DNA of 45,994 nucleotides from Acidobacteriaceae bacterium (GTDB taxonomy: Bacteria; Acidobacteriota; Terriglobia; Terriglobales; Acidobacteriaceae), in assembly GCA_027449545.1 (NCBI GenBank), contig DAIDLI010000079.1:1-45994 (forward strand), given 5' to 3'. Of the stretch, positions 6,848 through 14,913 are shown piece by piece (the stretch's first letter is position 1; the number at the start of each line of letters is the position of its first letter). Below the pieces are notes generated by a model. It was given only the letters and a program-made list of their open reading frames with translations, was not told the DNA's origin and made no database searches. The position numbers and the translations under genes are program-made.

Positions 6848-8068
6848 GTGTGGGAGGATGAAGCGTCCGAGGAGCCTCGCTTCCGGCGCAGTCGGCAGTC
6901 CGTGCCCGGAAGCGGCCGCGTGCTACCCGGCATGCCGCTGCAGTTCGCGGATCCGGATGCCGAGGACGCGCCTCCCGGGCGCGCGCGCTTCTCACGCTTC
7001 GATGAGCCGCCCCGTCCGTGGTGGCGTCCGGAATCAAAGGCTGGGAAGATCGTGCTGGCCTGCGGCGCGCTGCTGGTGCTGGGGGTACTGACCACCGCAA
7101 CCCTGGCCATGCGTTCCTATCTGGAGCACGATGCTCGCTTCCGCATCACCGGCACCAGCGACATTCAGGCGAGCGGATTGACTGAAGTCAACCGCGCCGA
7201 TCTGCTGCCCGTCTTTGGCGCAGATGTGGGGCGCAACGTCTTCTTTGTTCCTCTGGCCCAGCGGCGGGTGCAGTTGGAGCAGATTCCGTGGGTTGAGCAC
7301 GCCACGGTGATGCGCCTGCTGCCCGATCAGATTCGCGTGGCCGTGGTCGAGCGGCAGCCGGTGGCATTTGCCCGCAATGGATCGCAGATCCGGCTGGTGG
7401 ATGCGGCTGGAGTGCTGCTGCCGATGTCGGCGGAGGCGATGGCTCGCCATCACTACTCGTTTCCGGTGCTGACGGGGATCGATCCGAGCGACTCGCCGGA
7501 GGCGCGCAGAACGCGCATGGCGGTGTATCTGCGGATGATGCAGGAACTGGATTCGAGCGGCCATCACTATTCGCAGCAGATCTCCGAGATCGATTTGACC
7601 GACCCGGAAGATGCGCGGGTGACGATGCCGTCGCCGGGCCACGATATTCTTGCGCATTTTGGCGAGGATCATTTCCTGGAGCGCTACGAGCGTTACCAGG
7701 CGCATATCGCCGAGTGGCGGGCGCAGTATCCGAATCTGGCGGCCGTCGATCTGCGCTACGACCATCAGGTGGTTTTGCAGATGGCATCGGGCAAGGAGAC
7801 GGCGCAGAATCCGGCCGCTCCACTTGCGAAGCCGGATCCGGCGGCGGTTGACAGCAAGCCGGCGCATACCAAGAAAGTGGAGAGGCACGCAGCCGCCAAG
7901 GCGCACGCAAGAAAGCAGGCGCAGCTCTCCGCGGCGCGCAGACGCGCGGAGCTGAAGCGGGAACGGCGCATGGAATTGCGGCGCGCGGAGCTGCGTGCCG
8001 CACGGCGCAGATCTTCAAGAGCCCATCAGCCGGTGCATCCGGCGGCGGGCGTATCGCAGGGCGGGTGA
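6848..8068 (+). CDS. ftsQ: Cell division protein FtsQ/DivIB with basic C-terminal tail
   Basis: A 406-aa bitopic inner-membrane protein from the chosen GTG. Layout: an Arg/Pro-rich cytoplasmic segment (1-66), one membrane helix (about 67-88), a POTRA domain (FRITGTSDIQASGLTEV onward), then the FtsQ domain with WVEHATVMRLLPDQIRVAVVERQPVAF. It bridges early and late divisome proteins. The last 91 residues (316-406) are an unusual Ala/Arg/Lys-rich tail. The start is uncertain: no ATG with a ribosome site exists between murC and the membrane helix. GTG 6848 is a reasonable choice (product begins MWEDEASEEP); GTG 6815 and ATG 6932 are alternatives. The gene ends 7 bases before ftsA. Confidence 0.88.
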   Translation: MWEDEASEEPRFRRSRQSVPGSGRVLPGMPLQFADPDAEDAPPGRARFSRFDEPPRPWWRPESKAGKIVLACGALLVLGVLTTATLAMRSYLEHDARFRITGTSDIQASGLTEVNRADLLPVFGADVGRNVFFVPLAQRRVQLEQIPWVEHATVMRLLPDQIRVAVVERQPVAFARNGSQIRLVDAAGVLLPMSAEAMARHHYSFPVLTGIDPSDSPEARRTRMAVYLRMMQELDSSGHHYSQQISEIDLTDPEDARVTMPSPGHDILAHFGEDHFLERYERYQAHIAEWRAQYPNLAAVDLRYDHQVVLQMASGKETAQNPAAPLAKPDPAAVDSKPAHTKKVERHAAAKAHARKQAQLSAARRRAELKRERRMELRRAELRAARRRSSRAHQPVHPAAGVSQGG

Positions 8069-8075
8069 GCACGAG

Positions 8076-9284
8076 ATGCCGCAGAGACAGGAAAATCCGA
8101 TCGTCGTGCTCGACATAGGCAGCGCCTGGACGCGCGTGCTGGCGGCCGAGGTGAACGAAGGCGTGCTGCGCTACTGCGGCCACGGGGTGCTGGCCTCGGA
8201 GGGCATGCGCAAGGGCATGATTGCCGAGCTGTCGCCGGCGGCACGCGTGGTGCGCAAGGCCAACGAGCAGGCCGAGAACGTGGCGCGCATGAATATCGAG
8301 GAGTGCGTGGTCGGCGTGGGCGGACCGCACATTCGCGGCATGAACACCAACGGCGGCCTGGAGTTGGGCAGCCGGATGCGCGAGATCACGCGCGAGGATG
8401 TGCGCGCCGCGGTGGAGCGGGCGCGCGCCGTGGAGCGGCCGCCGGATCGCGAGATCCTGCACCTGCTGCCGCGCCAGTTCATTCTGGATGGGCAGCCGGG
8501 CATCTTCGATCCGGTAGGCATGGTGGGAGCGCGGCTGGAGGTGGACCTGCATATCGCCACCTGTTCGGGCAGCGCGTTGCAGAGCACCGTGACCTGCGCC
8601 AATCGCGCCGGCCTGGAAGTGACGGAGGCGGTGCTCGAGTCGATTGCCGCAGCCGAGTGCACGCTCTCCGCAGATGAGCGCGAGCTGGGCGTGTGCCTGC
8701 TGGATATCGGAGCGCACTCCAGCGATTTAGTGGTGTTCTTCGAGGGCGCGGTGGCTTATACGGCTTCGGTGCCGATCGGCGGGGCGCACTTTACGAACGA
8801 TCTGGCAATCGGGCTCCAGATGCCAGTGGCGCAGGCGGAGGAGCTGAAGAAGCAGTTCGGCAATGCGGTGGTGACAGCGGTGCCGCTGGGCGCGGAGATC
8901 GAGATCGCCAACCCGCAGCCGCAAAAGCTTGCCCTGCGCGCACTTGCGGAGATCCTGGAGCCGCGCGCGCGGGAACTGCTTTACTACGTAAAGGAGAGCC
9001 TGCGCTACGGACGGGTGGAGAACGCGCTGGGCGCCGGCTGCGTGTTGACCGGCGGCGGCGCCATGCTGCCCGGCCTGCTGGATGTAACGGAGAGCCAGTT
9101 GCGGGTGCCGGCGCGGACGGGAATGCCGGTGCGGCTGTCGCAGATGCCGGGCGAATTGGTGCATCCGGGGTTCGCGGTAGCGATCGGCATGCTTTTGTAT
9201 ACGCACCGCACGCGCATGACGCGGGCGGCGGAGGACAACAGCTTGCGCGCAAAGCTGAGGGCAGTGTTTGCGGCGAGTTTTTAG
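8076..9284 (+). CDS. ftsA: Cell division protein FtsA
   Basis: A 402-aa actin-like ATPase that tethers FtsZ to the membrane. Actin-fold signatures: phosphate-1 VVLDIGSAWTRVLAAEV near the N-terminus, the VGVGGPHIRGMN region of the SHS2 (1C) domain, phosphate-2 LGVCLLDIGAHSSDLVVF, and adenosine loop CVLTGGGAMLPGL. The C-terminus LRAKLRAVFAASF is an amphipathic helix suited to membrane binding, as in other FtsA proteins. ATG 8076 follows the ftsQ stop by 7 bases, so translation is probably coupled. Between this gene and ftsZ are 66 bases. Confidence 0.96.
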   Translation: MPQRQENPIVVLDIGSAWTRVLAAEVNEGVLRYCGHGVLASEGMRKGMIAELSPAARVVRKANEQAENVARMNIEECVVGVGGPHIRGMNTNGGLELGSRMREITREDVRAAVERARAVERPPDREILHLLPRQFILDGQPGIFDPVGMVGARLEVDLHIATCSGSALQSTVTCANRAGLEVTEAVLESIAAAECTLSADERELGVCLLDIGAHSSDLVVFFEGAVAYTASVPIGGAHFTNDLAIGLQMPVAQAEELKKQFGNAVVTAVPLGAEIEIANPQPQKLALRALAEILEPRARELLYYVKESLRYGRVENALGAGCVLTGGGAMLPGLLDVTESQLRVPARTGMPVRLSQMPGELVHPGFAVAIGMLLYTHRTRMTRAAEDNSLRAKLRAVFAASF

Positions 9285-9350
9285 AGTCATTGCCTTATCT
9301 CAATTCAGGGATTGAGCTGGGGCTAGAAGCTGGCAGTGAAGGGGGCGGAG

Positions 9351-10823
9351 ATGGACGAGCAGCGGAACGAAGCGGGCGAGATGCGGATTCAGTTTCACGA
9401 AGAAGCGGTGCGCGGAGCGCGCATCAAGGTGATCGGTGTGGGCGGTGGCGGCGGCAACGCCGTGAACCGCATGATTCAGGCGCGGATGGAGGGCGTGGAG
9501 TTCATCGCCGCGAATACCGACGTGCAGGCGCTCAAACTTTCCCAGGCGCCGGTGAAGCTGCAACTGGGCGTGCGGCTGACCTCGGGATTGGGCGCGGGTT
9601 CGAACCCGGACGTGGGCAGGCGCGCCGCGCTCGAGGATTCGGAGAAGATCATCGAGGCGCTGGAAGGCGCGGACATGGTCTTCGTCACGGCCGGCCTGGG
9701 CGGCGGAACGGGCACGGGCGCCGCGCCGGTCATCGCTTCGCTGGCCAGCGAAATGGGCATTCTCACGGTGGGCGTGGTTACGCGCCCGTTCTCGTTTGAG
9801 GGCAAGCGCCGGTTGCAGCAGGCCGAGCGCGGACTCCGCGAACTGGTGGAGAGCGTGGACACCATGATCGTGATTCCCAACGAGAAGCTGCTGGCGGTGG
9901 CCAAGGACGCTGGCTTCTTCGAGAGTTTCCGCATCGCCGATGACGTGCTGCGCCAGGGCGTGCAGGGCATCAGCGACATCATCACGATTCCCGGCATCAT
10001 CAACCGTGACTTTGCCGATGTGAAGACCACGATGGCCGGCATGGGCCAGGCGGTGATGGGCACGGCCCTTCGCGCGGGCGAGAACCGCGCTATCGAGGCA
10101 GCGCAGGCGGCCATGGCTTCGCCGCTGCTCGATGCCGGCGCGATCGACGGCGCCCGCGGCATCCTGATCAACATCACCGGGTCCAGCTCGCTGAAGCTGT
10201 CGGAGGTGAACGAAGCCTCGTCTCTGATCCAGTCGGCCGCGCACGAGGACGCGAATATCATCTTTGGCGCTGTGCTCGACGAGAAGATGGGCGAAGAGGT
10301 GAAGATCACCGTGATTGCCACCGGCTTCCGCGACCAGATGCCGGAGCGGCGCGCGCGCATGCTGAGCGTGGAAGACGCGCCGGTGGTTTCGGTTCCGGTG
10401 GTGGCGCCGGATGCGTGGATGCGGGAGTCGGATGCTGAGCCGGAGATTTCCAAGGCACCCGCGCCGGTGCGCTTCCAGAGTGAAGAGGAGGAGGATGAAC
10501 CGTTCTTCTTTTCCTCGGCGCAGCCGCCCGTGGCCACCACTGTCACGTTCGCGCCCCCTCCGGTGAAGAACGCGCAGGAAATTCAGGAACCAGCGGAGCC
10601 GGTGGCGATGGCCCGCATGGAGGAGTCCGCAGCGCCGGCCCAGAATGTCGATGCCTTCCGCGTCGATCCGCGCAGTGAGGCGGGGATGGAGCCTGGGTCC
10701 GGATTGCCCCGCATGAGCGCCGCGGCAGAGCCGGCGATGGGAGACAGCGCTCTGTTTGGCGGCCAGGAAGAGTCGGAAAGGGACCTGGATGTTCCGGCGT
10801 TTCTGCGCCGCGTACGCTTCTAG
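9351..10823 (+). CDS. ftsZ: Cell division GTPase FtsZ
   Basis: A 490-aa tubulin homologue forming the Z ring. The N-terminal [16 protein letters not shown] loop, tubulin signature GGGTGTG (117-123), the synergy-loop region with [11 protein letters not shown], and a complete GTPase core to about residue 325 are present. A long acidic/Pro-rich linker (about 330-475) follows, and the C-terminal peptide [13 protein letters not shown] (478-490) is the conserved FtsA/ZipA-binding tail. ATG 9351 is preceded by AAGGGGG at 5 bases; an in-frame GTG at 9336 is less likely. The linker, about 150 residues, is longer than in E. coli (about 50), which is common outside Gammaproteobacteria. Confidence 0.98.
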   Translation: MDEQRNEAGEMRIQFHEEAVRGARIKVIGVGGGGGNAVNRMIQARMEGVEFIAANTDVQALKLSQAPVKLQLGVRLTSGLGAGSNPDVGRRAALEDSEKIIEALEGADMVFVTAGLGGGTGTGAAPVIASLASEMGILTVGVVTRPFSFEGKRRLQQAERGLRELVESVDTMIVIPNEKLLAVAKDAGFFESFRIADDVLRQGVQGISDIITIPGIINRDFADVKTTMAGMGQAVMGTALRAGENRAIEAAQAAMASPLLDAGAIDGARGILINITGSSSLKLSEVNEASSLIQSAAHEDANIIFGAVLDEKMGEEVKITVIATGFRDQMPERRARMLSVEDAPVVSVPVVAPDAWMRESDAEPEISKAPAPVRFQSEEEEDEPFFFSSAQPPVATTVTFAPPPVKNAQEIQEPAEPVAMARMEESAAPAQNVDAFRVDPRSEAGMEPGSGLPRMSAAAEPAMGDSALFGGQEESERDLDVPAFLRRVRF

Positions 10824-11188
10824 GCCGTTCCTTTTCAACACTGGTTCCAGCCGGGATTGGAAAAGCTCGTGAGAAGCCGGATTTTGGGACGAAAGGAGCA
10901 AACTCGACGGTATAGTAGACGAAAAGGCCCCGAACAGAACGACCGGCCAGCCCGGCCAATGTGGATGACTGCCGGCCGCCAGGGATGTAGAAGCCCAAGT
11001 GAGGCGCAGGCAGCCCGCAGGGCTGTTTCAGGCGTCTCACTTATCGAGAAGCTTTGTCGGGGAAAGGCAAGGTTGCCGAGTCCGCAAAAGCCCGGGTGCG
11101 GGAAGTCGGCAACAGAGTGTACGGGACGCGCTGCCCCGGCGGCGGGCGCGGCCGCAGATTTGAAGAAGTTGAGAGGCATGCGGGCGGG
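10824..11188 (+). other. Intergenic region between ftsZ and the penicillin-binding protein gene
   Basis: 365 bases without a supported gene. No clear terminator follows ftsZ. A TATAGT hexamer at 10911-10916 could be a -10 element but lacks a matching -35 at normal spacing. Around 10999-11040 a nested inverted repeat (GTGAG/CTCAC enclosing CAGCC/GGCTG) could form a leader structure. Short open frames here show no protein-like signature. Confidence 0.4.
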
Positions 11189-12514
11189 ATGAAGAGATCC
11201 TGTTTTTTTGCAGTTTTCTTGTCGCTGGCGGTTTGGGGCGCGGCGGGCGCCTCCGCTCTGGATACGCCGCCCGCCGCGGCTCCCACCAGCAAGACCTCGC
11301 ACAAGACCACCACGCACCATGTGCGGCGCAGGGTACGCACCACGGCGGCCCATCGAACCACTCGGACAACCGTCCATAAAACAACTGTCCATAAGACCAT
11401 CGTCCATAAGACCACTCGCACGACGACCAGCAGGGTGCGGCGTACGCGAACGACGGTGAAGAGAACGACGCGCGCGCATGTGCGCCGCACGGTTCTGCGC
11501 CGCCACCGCTATTACGAGCGCTTCACCGCGAATCCCTATCTCAGCGGCACAGTGGGCGCAGGCGACGTGACCGCCGGCGAAGACCCGGTGGTGCGCCAGG
11601 CGGCGGTGGATGCGCTGGGCGACCTGAATGGCACGGTGGTGGTGATCGATCCCACAAACGGCCGCATTCTGACCATGGTGAATCAGCAGATCGCGCTCTC
11701 GCCCGGCGCCGAGCCCTGCTCGACGATCAAGCTGAGCGTGGCGCTGGCGGCCCTGTCGGAAGGGCTGGTGACGCGCGATACGATGGTGCGTCTGCCTGGC
11801 TTCCGCATGAATATGACGCAGGCGCTTGCCCACAGCAACAATCTCTACTTCGAGGAACTGGGCCGCGAACTGGGCTTCGAGCGCGTGCACCGCTATGCGA
11901 AAGAGTTTGGACTCGGCGAACTGGCCGGGTACCACATCGCCGGCGAGCAGTTGGGCGAGTATCCAGACCATCCGATTCCGGTGTCGCAGGGCGGCGTGGG
12001 CCGCATGTGCAGCTTCGGGCAGGGGGTGTCGATGACGCCGCTGCAACTCGGCGCTGTGGTGATGACCATCGCCAACGGCGGCACGCTCTACTACCTGCAG
12101 CATCCCACCACGCCGGAGCAAGTGGCTGAGTTCAAGCCGATGATCAAGCGCAAGCTCGACATCGCCCGCGACATTCCCGAGATGATCGACGGCATGGCAG
12201 GCTCGGTGCAATACGGCACGGCGCGCAGCCTGCGGGTCAGCTTCGACCAGATCCCCGTGTTTGGCAAGACCGGTACCTGCTCGAACGAGGGGACTCGGTT
12301 CGGATGGTTTGCCTCCTTCCTGAAGTCTCCGCAGCGCAACCTGGTGGCAGTGTTCTTCTTTAAGGGGCGTCACGGCACCTCGGGTCCGCACTCGGCGGAG
12401 ATTGCCGGACACTTCTACCGCGACCTGTGGGATCAGGACTACTTTGCCGTGAAGATGCAGCAGGCGCAGGAAGCGCCGGCCGGTGGAGTGGGCGGCAGCG
12501 GGGCGTCGCAGTAG
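11189..12514 (+). CDS. Penicillin-binding protein, transpeptidase domain only, with Thr/His/Lys/Arg repeat linker
   Basis: A 441-aa exported or membrane-anchored protein. A signal/anchor sequence (1-24) is followed by about 85 residues of Thr, His, Lys and Arg (30-112) with TVHKT repeats, then a transpeptidase domain (about 140-425). All catalytic motifs are present: STIK (178-181), SNN (216-218) and KTG (360-362). There is no transglycosylase or dimerisation domain, so this is a minimal class-B-like or class-D-type D,D-transpeptidase. Its place just after ftsZ suggests a cell-wall or division role. The ATG is preceded by a G-rich stretch rather than a canonical site. A strong terminator follows. 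Confidence 0.88.
   Translation: MKRSCFFAVFLSLAVWGAAGASALDTPPAAAPTSKTSHKTTTHHVRRRVRTTAAHRTTRTTVHKTTVHKTIVHKTTRTTTSRVRRTRTTVKRTTRAHVRRTVLRRHRYYERFTANPYLSGTVGAGDVTAGEDPVVRQAAVDALGDLNGTVVVIDPTNGRILTMVNQQIALSPGAEPCSTIKLSVALAALSEGLVTRDTMVRLPGFRMNMTQALAHSNNLYFEELGRELGFERVHRYAKEFGLGELAGYHIAGEQLGEYPDHPIPVSQGGVGRMCSFGQGVSMTPLQLGAVVMTIANGGTLYYLQHPTTPEQVAEFKPMIKRKLDIARDIPEMIDGMAGSVQYGTARSLRVSFDQIPVFGKTGTCSNEGTRFGWFASFLKSPQRNLVAVFFFKGRHGTSGPHSAEIAGHFYRDLWDQDYFAVKMQQAQEAPAGGVGGSGASQ
11372..11416 (+). repeat. Three 15-bp coding repeats (VHKTT)
   Basis: Three adjacent 15-base units, each starting GTCCATAA, encode VHKTT-VHKTI-VHKTT within the basic linker of the penicillin-binding protein. They differ at few bases, consistent with recent tandem expansion. 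Confidence 0.85.
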
Positions 12515-12539
12515 CGCCGATCTGGCTTACGTCATTCCG

Positions 12540-12573
12540 AAGAGCCGCCTGCGGGCGGCTCTTGGATTTTTTG
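12540..12573 (+). terminator. Intrinsic terminator after the penicillin-binding protein gene
   Basis: A perfect 10-bp stem (12540-12549 with 12554-12563), 4-base loop, then GGATTTTTT (T run 12567-12572), starting 26 bases past the stop codon. A textbook rho-independent terminator. Confidence 0.93.
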
Positions 12574-12695
12574 CAGCCTAAATTGCACCGGGATGCCCCT
12601 CTGCATCATCGGATAGAGGAGTCTTCCCGTTTTGGTCCCGGTCCAGCGTAAGGACCGGGGATTCACATCCTTCAGCCGTTTCACGGTGACTGCCT

Positions 12696-13682
12696 ATGGA
12701 ACTGCCCTTCCACATCCTGCTCAGCTATGGCCCCTTGTTGTTGATGGGCTGGGTGCTGGTGGAGCAACTTGGCTTGCCGTTGCCGGCCGCCCCGGTGCTG
12801 ATGGCCGCCGGAGCCCTGTCGGCGCAGGGACTGGTGCGGTTCCCGGTGGCGCTCGGGGCTGCGGTGCTGGGAGCGCTGCTGGCAGACAGCGTCTGGTTTC
12901 TGGCCGGCCGCCGCTACGGACATGGCGTGATGCGCAGGTTGTGCAGGCTCTCGCTGGAGCCCGCCAGTTGCGTGCAGCGGACCCAGAGCTCCTTCCACAC
13001 CCGCGGAGCGCTTTTTCTGCTATTTGCAAAGTTCCTGCCGGGACTGGGGTTGCTGGCGGCGCCGGTGGCGGCGGAGAGCGGAATGAGCTATGCCGCGTTT
13101 GCCGTGATGGACTGCCTGGGATCGGGGCTCTGGGGTGTTGCGATGCTGGCTACCGGCCGCTTTTTCGGGGTGGCAATCGAACGCAACTCGAGGCTGCTGG
13201 AGTGGGTGGGGCAGTTTTCCGGTCTGCTTTTGCTGCTGGGGATTGTGGGATTTTTCGTGGCGCGCGTACTCCGCCGCCGGGCGATTCTGAGGCGTCTGGC
13301 CGGTGCCCGGCTCGACGCGGACGATCTGAAGCGCCAGCTCGATGCCGGCGAGCCCGTCTTCATCGTGGACCTGCGCCATCCACTGGAGCTGGTGCCGGAG
13401 CCGTACACGCTGCCCGGGGCCTTGCACTTTGGTCCCGATGAACTGGCGGCGCGGCATCACGAGATTCCGCGCGACCGCGACATCGTGCTCTTTTGCAGCT
13501 GCCCCAGCGAAACCACGGCGGCCAAGACCGCGCTGACGCTGGTGCGGCTGGGCGTGGAGCGGGTGCGTCCGCTGCGCGGCGGCTACGATGAGTGGAAACG
13601 GCGCGGCTATCCGGTGGATGCCATTCCCCCCGTCTTTCCAATGGCGGCAGAGCCGCCCCACGAGCGGCTTACGCAGGCGTAG
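12696..13682 (+). CDS. DedA-family membrane protein fused to a rhodanese domain
   Basis: A 328-aa protein. Residues about 1-195 are a DedA/VTT-type membrane domain with the re-entrant motifs GLPLPAAPVLMAAG and FAKFLPGLGLLAAPVAAESGMS. DedA proteins are linked to lipid flipping and proton-dependent membrane homeostasis. Residues about 205-310 form a cytoplasmic rhodanese domain with VFIVDLRHPLEL and the active-site loop VLFCSCPSETTAAKTA, where Cys is the likely persulfide carrier; the loop differs from the CxxGxRS form of GlpE. The fusion is known in other bacteria. The start ATG has only a weak GGTGA upstream. The 3' end overlaps the convergent S53 peptidase gene by 14 bases. Confidence 0.9.
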   Translation: MELPFHILLSYGPLLLMGWVLVEQLGLPLPAAPVLMAAGALSAQGLVRFPVALGAAVLGALLADSVWFLAGRRYGHGVMRRLCRLSLEPASCVQRTQSSFHTRGALFLLFAKFLPGLGLLAAPVAAESGMSYAAFAVMDCLGSGLWGVAMLATGRFFGVAIERNSRLLEWVGQFSGLLLLLGIVGFFVARVLRRRAILRRLAGARLDADDLKRQLDAGEPVFIVDLRHPLELVPEPYTLPGALHFGPDELAARHHEIPRDRDIVLFCSCPSETTAAKTALTLVRLGVERVRPLRGGYDEWKRRGYPVDAIPPVFPMAAEPPHERLTQA

Positions 13683-14757
13683 CAAGCCAGGTTGCAATGC
13701 GGTCGCCGAGCGGCGAACCGATTCCGCTGCACGGATCCGGCCCGACCCTGGCGCTGTAAAAGCCATTGCTCCCCACCGTAATGTCATGGAACGAGGTCTG
13801 ATGCTGCCAGAGCGCGGGCGTAACAAAGCCGAGCCTGGTGCCGAAGGCGGCAAAGAGGCCGGCGTAGAGCGGAGCGACGGCGCTGGTGCCGCCAACCACC
13901 GCCGGCGCTCCATGCACAAAGATGTTGTAGCCGGTGTTGGGGTCGGCGTCGGCGCTGATATCGGGCACCATGCGTCCTTTGCCGTAAGGCGTATTGGCGG
14001 GCGCGGGCGGAGCGCCGATCTGAAAGCTCTGCACCGGGAAGATGGTCGAGTAGCCGCCGCCGGTTCCCTCGCCGTTGGTCTGGCCGGGATTGTCGTTCCA
14101 CACCGTCTCCGTGGCGGCTGTCTTGTGCGTTCCGCCGCAGCCAATCACATGCGGACAGGAGGAGGGGCAGTCCACATTGGCGGGTGTGGGGCCGCCGTCG
14201 CTCGAATCGTTATCGCCGGATGCGGCAAACACGGCCATTCCGCCCGCTGTGGCCGATTGCGCGGTGGATTCCATCTGTTCGGCCGCTGATCTGCCCCAGT
14301 TGGCCTCGTCGGCCCCCCAGGAGATGGAGCAGACGGAGCAGCCATCGGCCGCAGCCTTGGCCACCGCCGATGCGATGTCCTGCGACCAGTACATGCGGAT
14401 GGTGGCTGCCTGACCGGTGGCGGCGTAGTAGGACGCGCCGGCCACCTGGATATCCAGCGCGACCTCGATGTCGGCGTTGCTCTGGTTGGGTGTGTTCTGG
14501 GTTCCGTCGACCGATACATCGGTGATGGAGGGTGTGGGCTGGCCGAGGGACCGGAAGAATGAATCCACATCGGACTGCACCCAGCCGCCGCCCAGTTCCA
14601 CGATGGCGATGATGCCGCCGCCGGGCATGGCGGCGGGCCACTTGTAGGCGGCACACAGCTCGGGCACATTCCAGGCCGCGGCCGCCGCCGCCGGCATCAT
14701 GCCGGGTTTGGGGAGTTTGAAATAGGGTCTGCAACCGAAGCGGGGGGAGCGGGTCAC
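13669..14757 (-). CDS. Sedolisin-type serine peptidase (S53), catalytic domain only
   Basis: A 362-aa protein with the complete S53 active site: Glu98 and Asp102 in ADIEVALD, oxyanion Asp182 in SGDND, and Ser292 in GGTSAVAP. The C-terminal Ca-site region DPCSGIGSPLGD is also present. Known sedolisins are acid-active endopeptidases made with a signal peptide and a large N-terminal propeptide; both are absent here, as the protein begins just before the catalytic domain. The GTG start at 14757 is well supported by AAGGAGG six bases upstream, so this is not a simple missed start. Seven or more cysteines could form disulfides, which would suit an exported protein. Divergent from the UbiD-family gene, convergent with DedA-rhodanese. 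Confidence 0.9.
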   Translation of the reverse strand: MTRSPRFGCRPYFKLPKPGMMPAAAAAAWNVPELCAAYKWPAAMPGGGIIAIVELGGGWVQSDVDSFFRSLGQPTPSITDVSVDGTQNTPNQSNADIEVALDIQVAGASYYAATGQAATIRMYWSQDIASAVAKAAADGCSVCSISWGADEANWGRSAAEQMESTAQSATAGGMAVFAASGDNDSSDGGPTPANVDCPSSCPHVIGCGGTHKTAATETVWNDNPGQTNGEGTGGGYSTIFPVQSFQIGAPPAPANTPYGKGRMVPDISADADPNTGYNIFVHGAPAVVGGTSAVAPLYAGLFAAFGTRLGFVTPALWQHQTSFHDITVGSNGFYSARVGPDPCSGIGSPLGDRIATWLATPA

Positions 14758-14913
14758 GGTGACCTCCTTGATGCTTCACGAGAGCATCGCACAACCGAGC
14801 CTACAGGGCAACCGCAGCGGACGCGGCGCATGGCGATCGAACCGCATACACTGAATCAAAGAAACGAGATTCGGCGATGAGCGATTGTGTTTTCGCCGAA
14901 GGGGAGCGATACC

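Noticed and set aside
9300-10901. A 533-codon minus-strand frame opposite ftsZ
   Set aside because: Shadow of ftsZ codon bias; His/Arg-rich composition and no motif.
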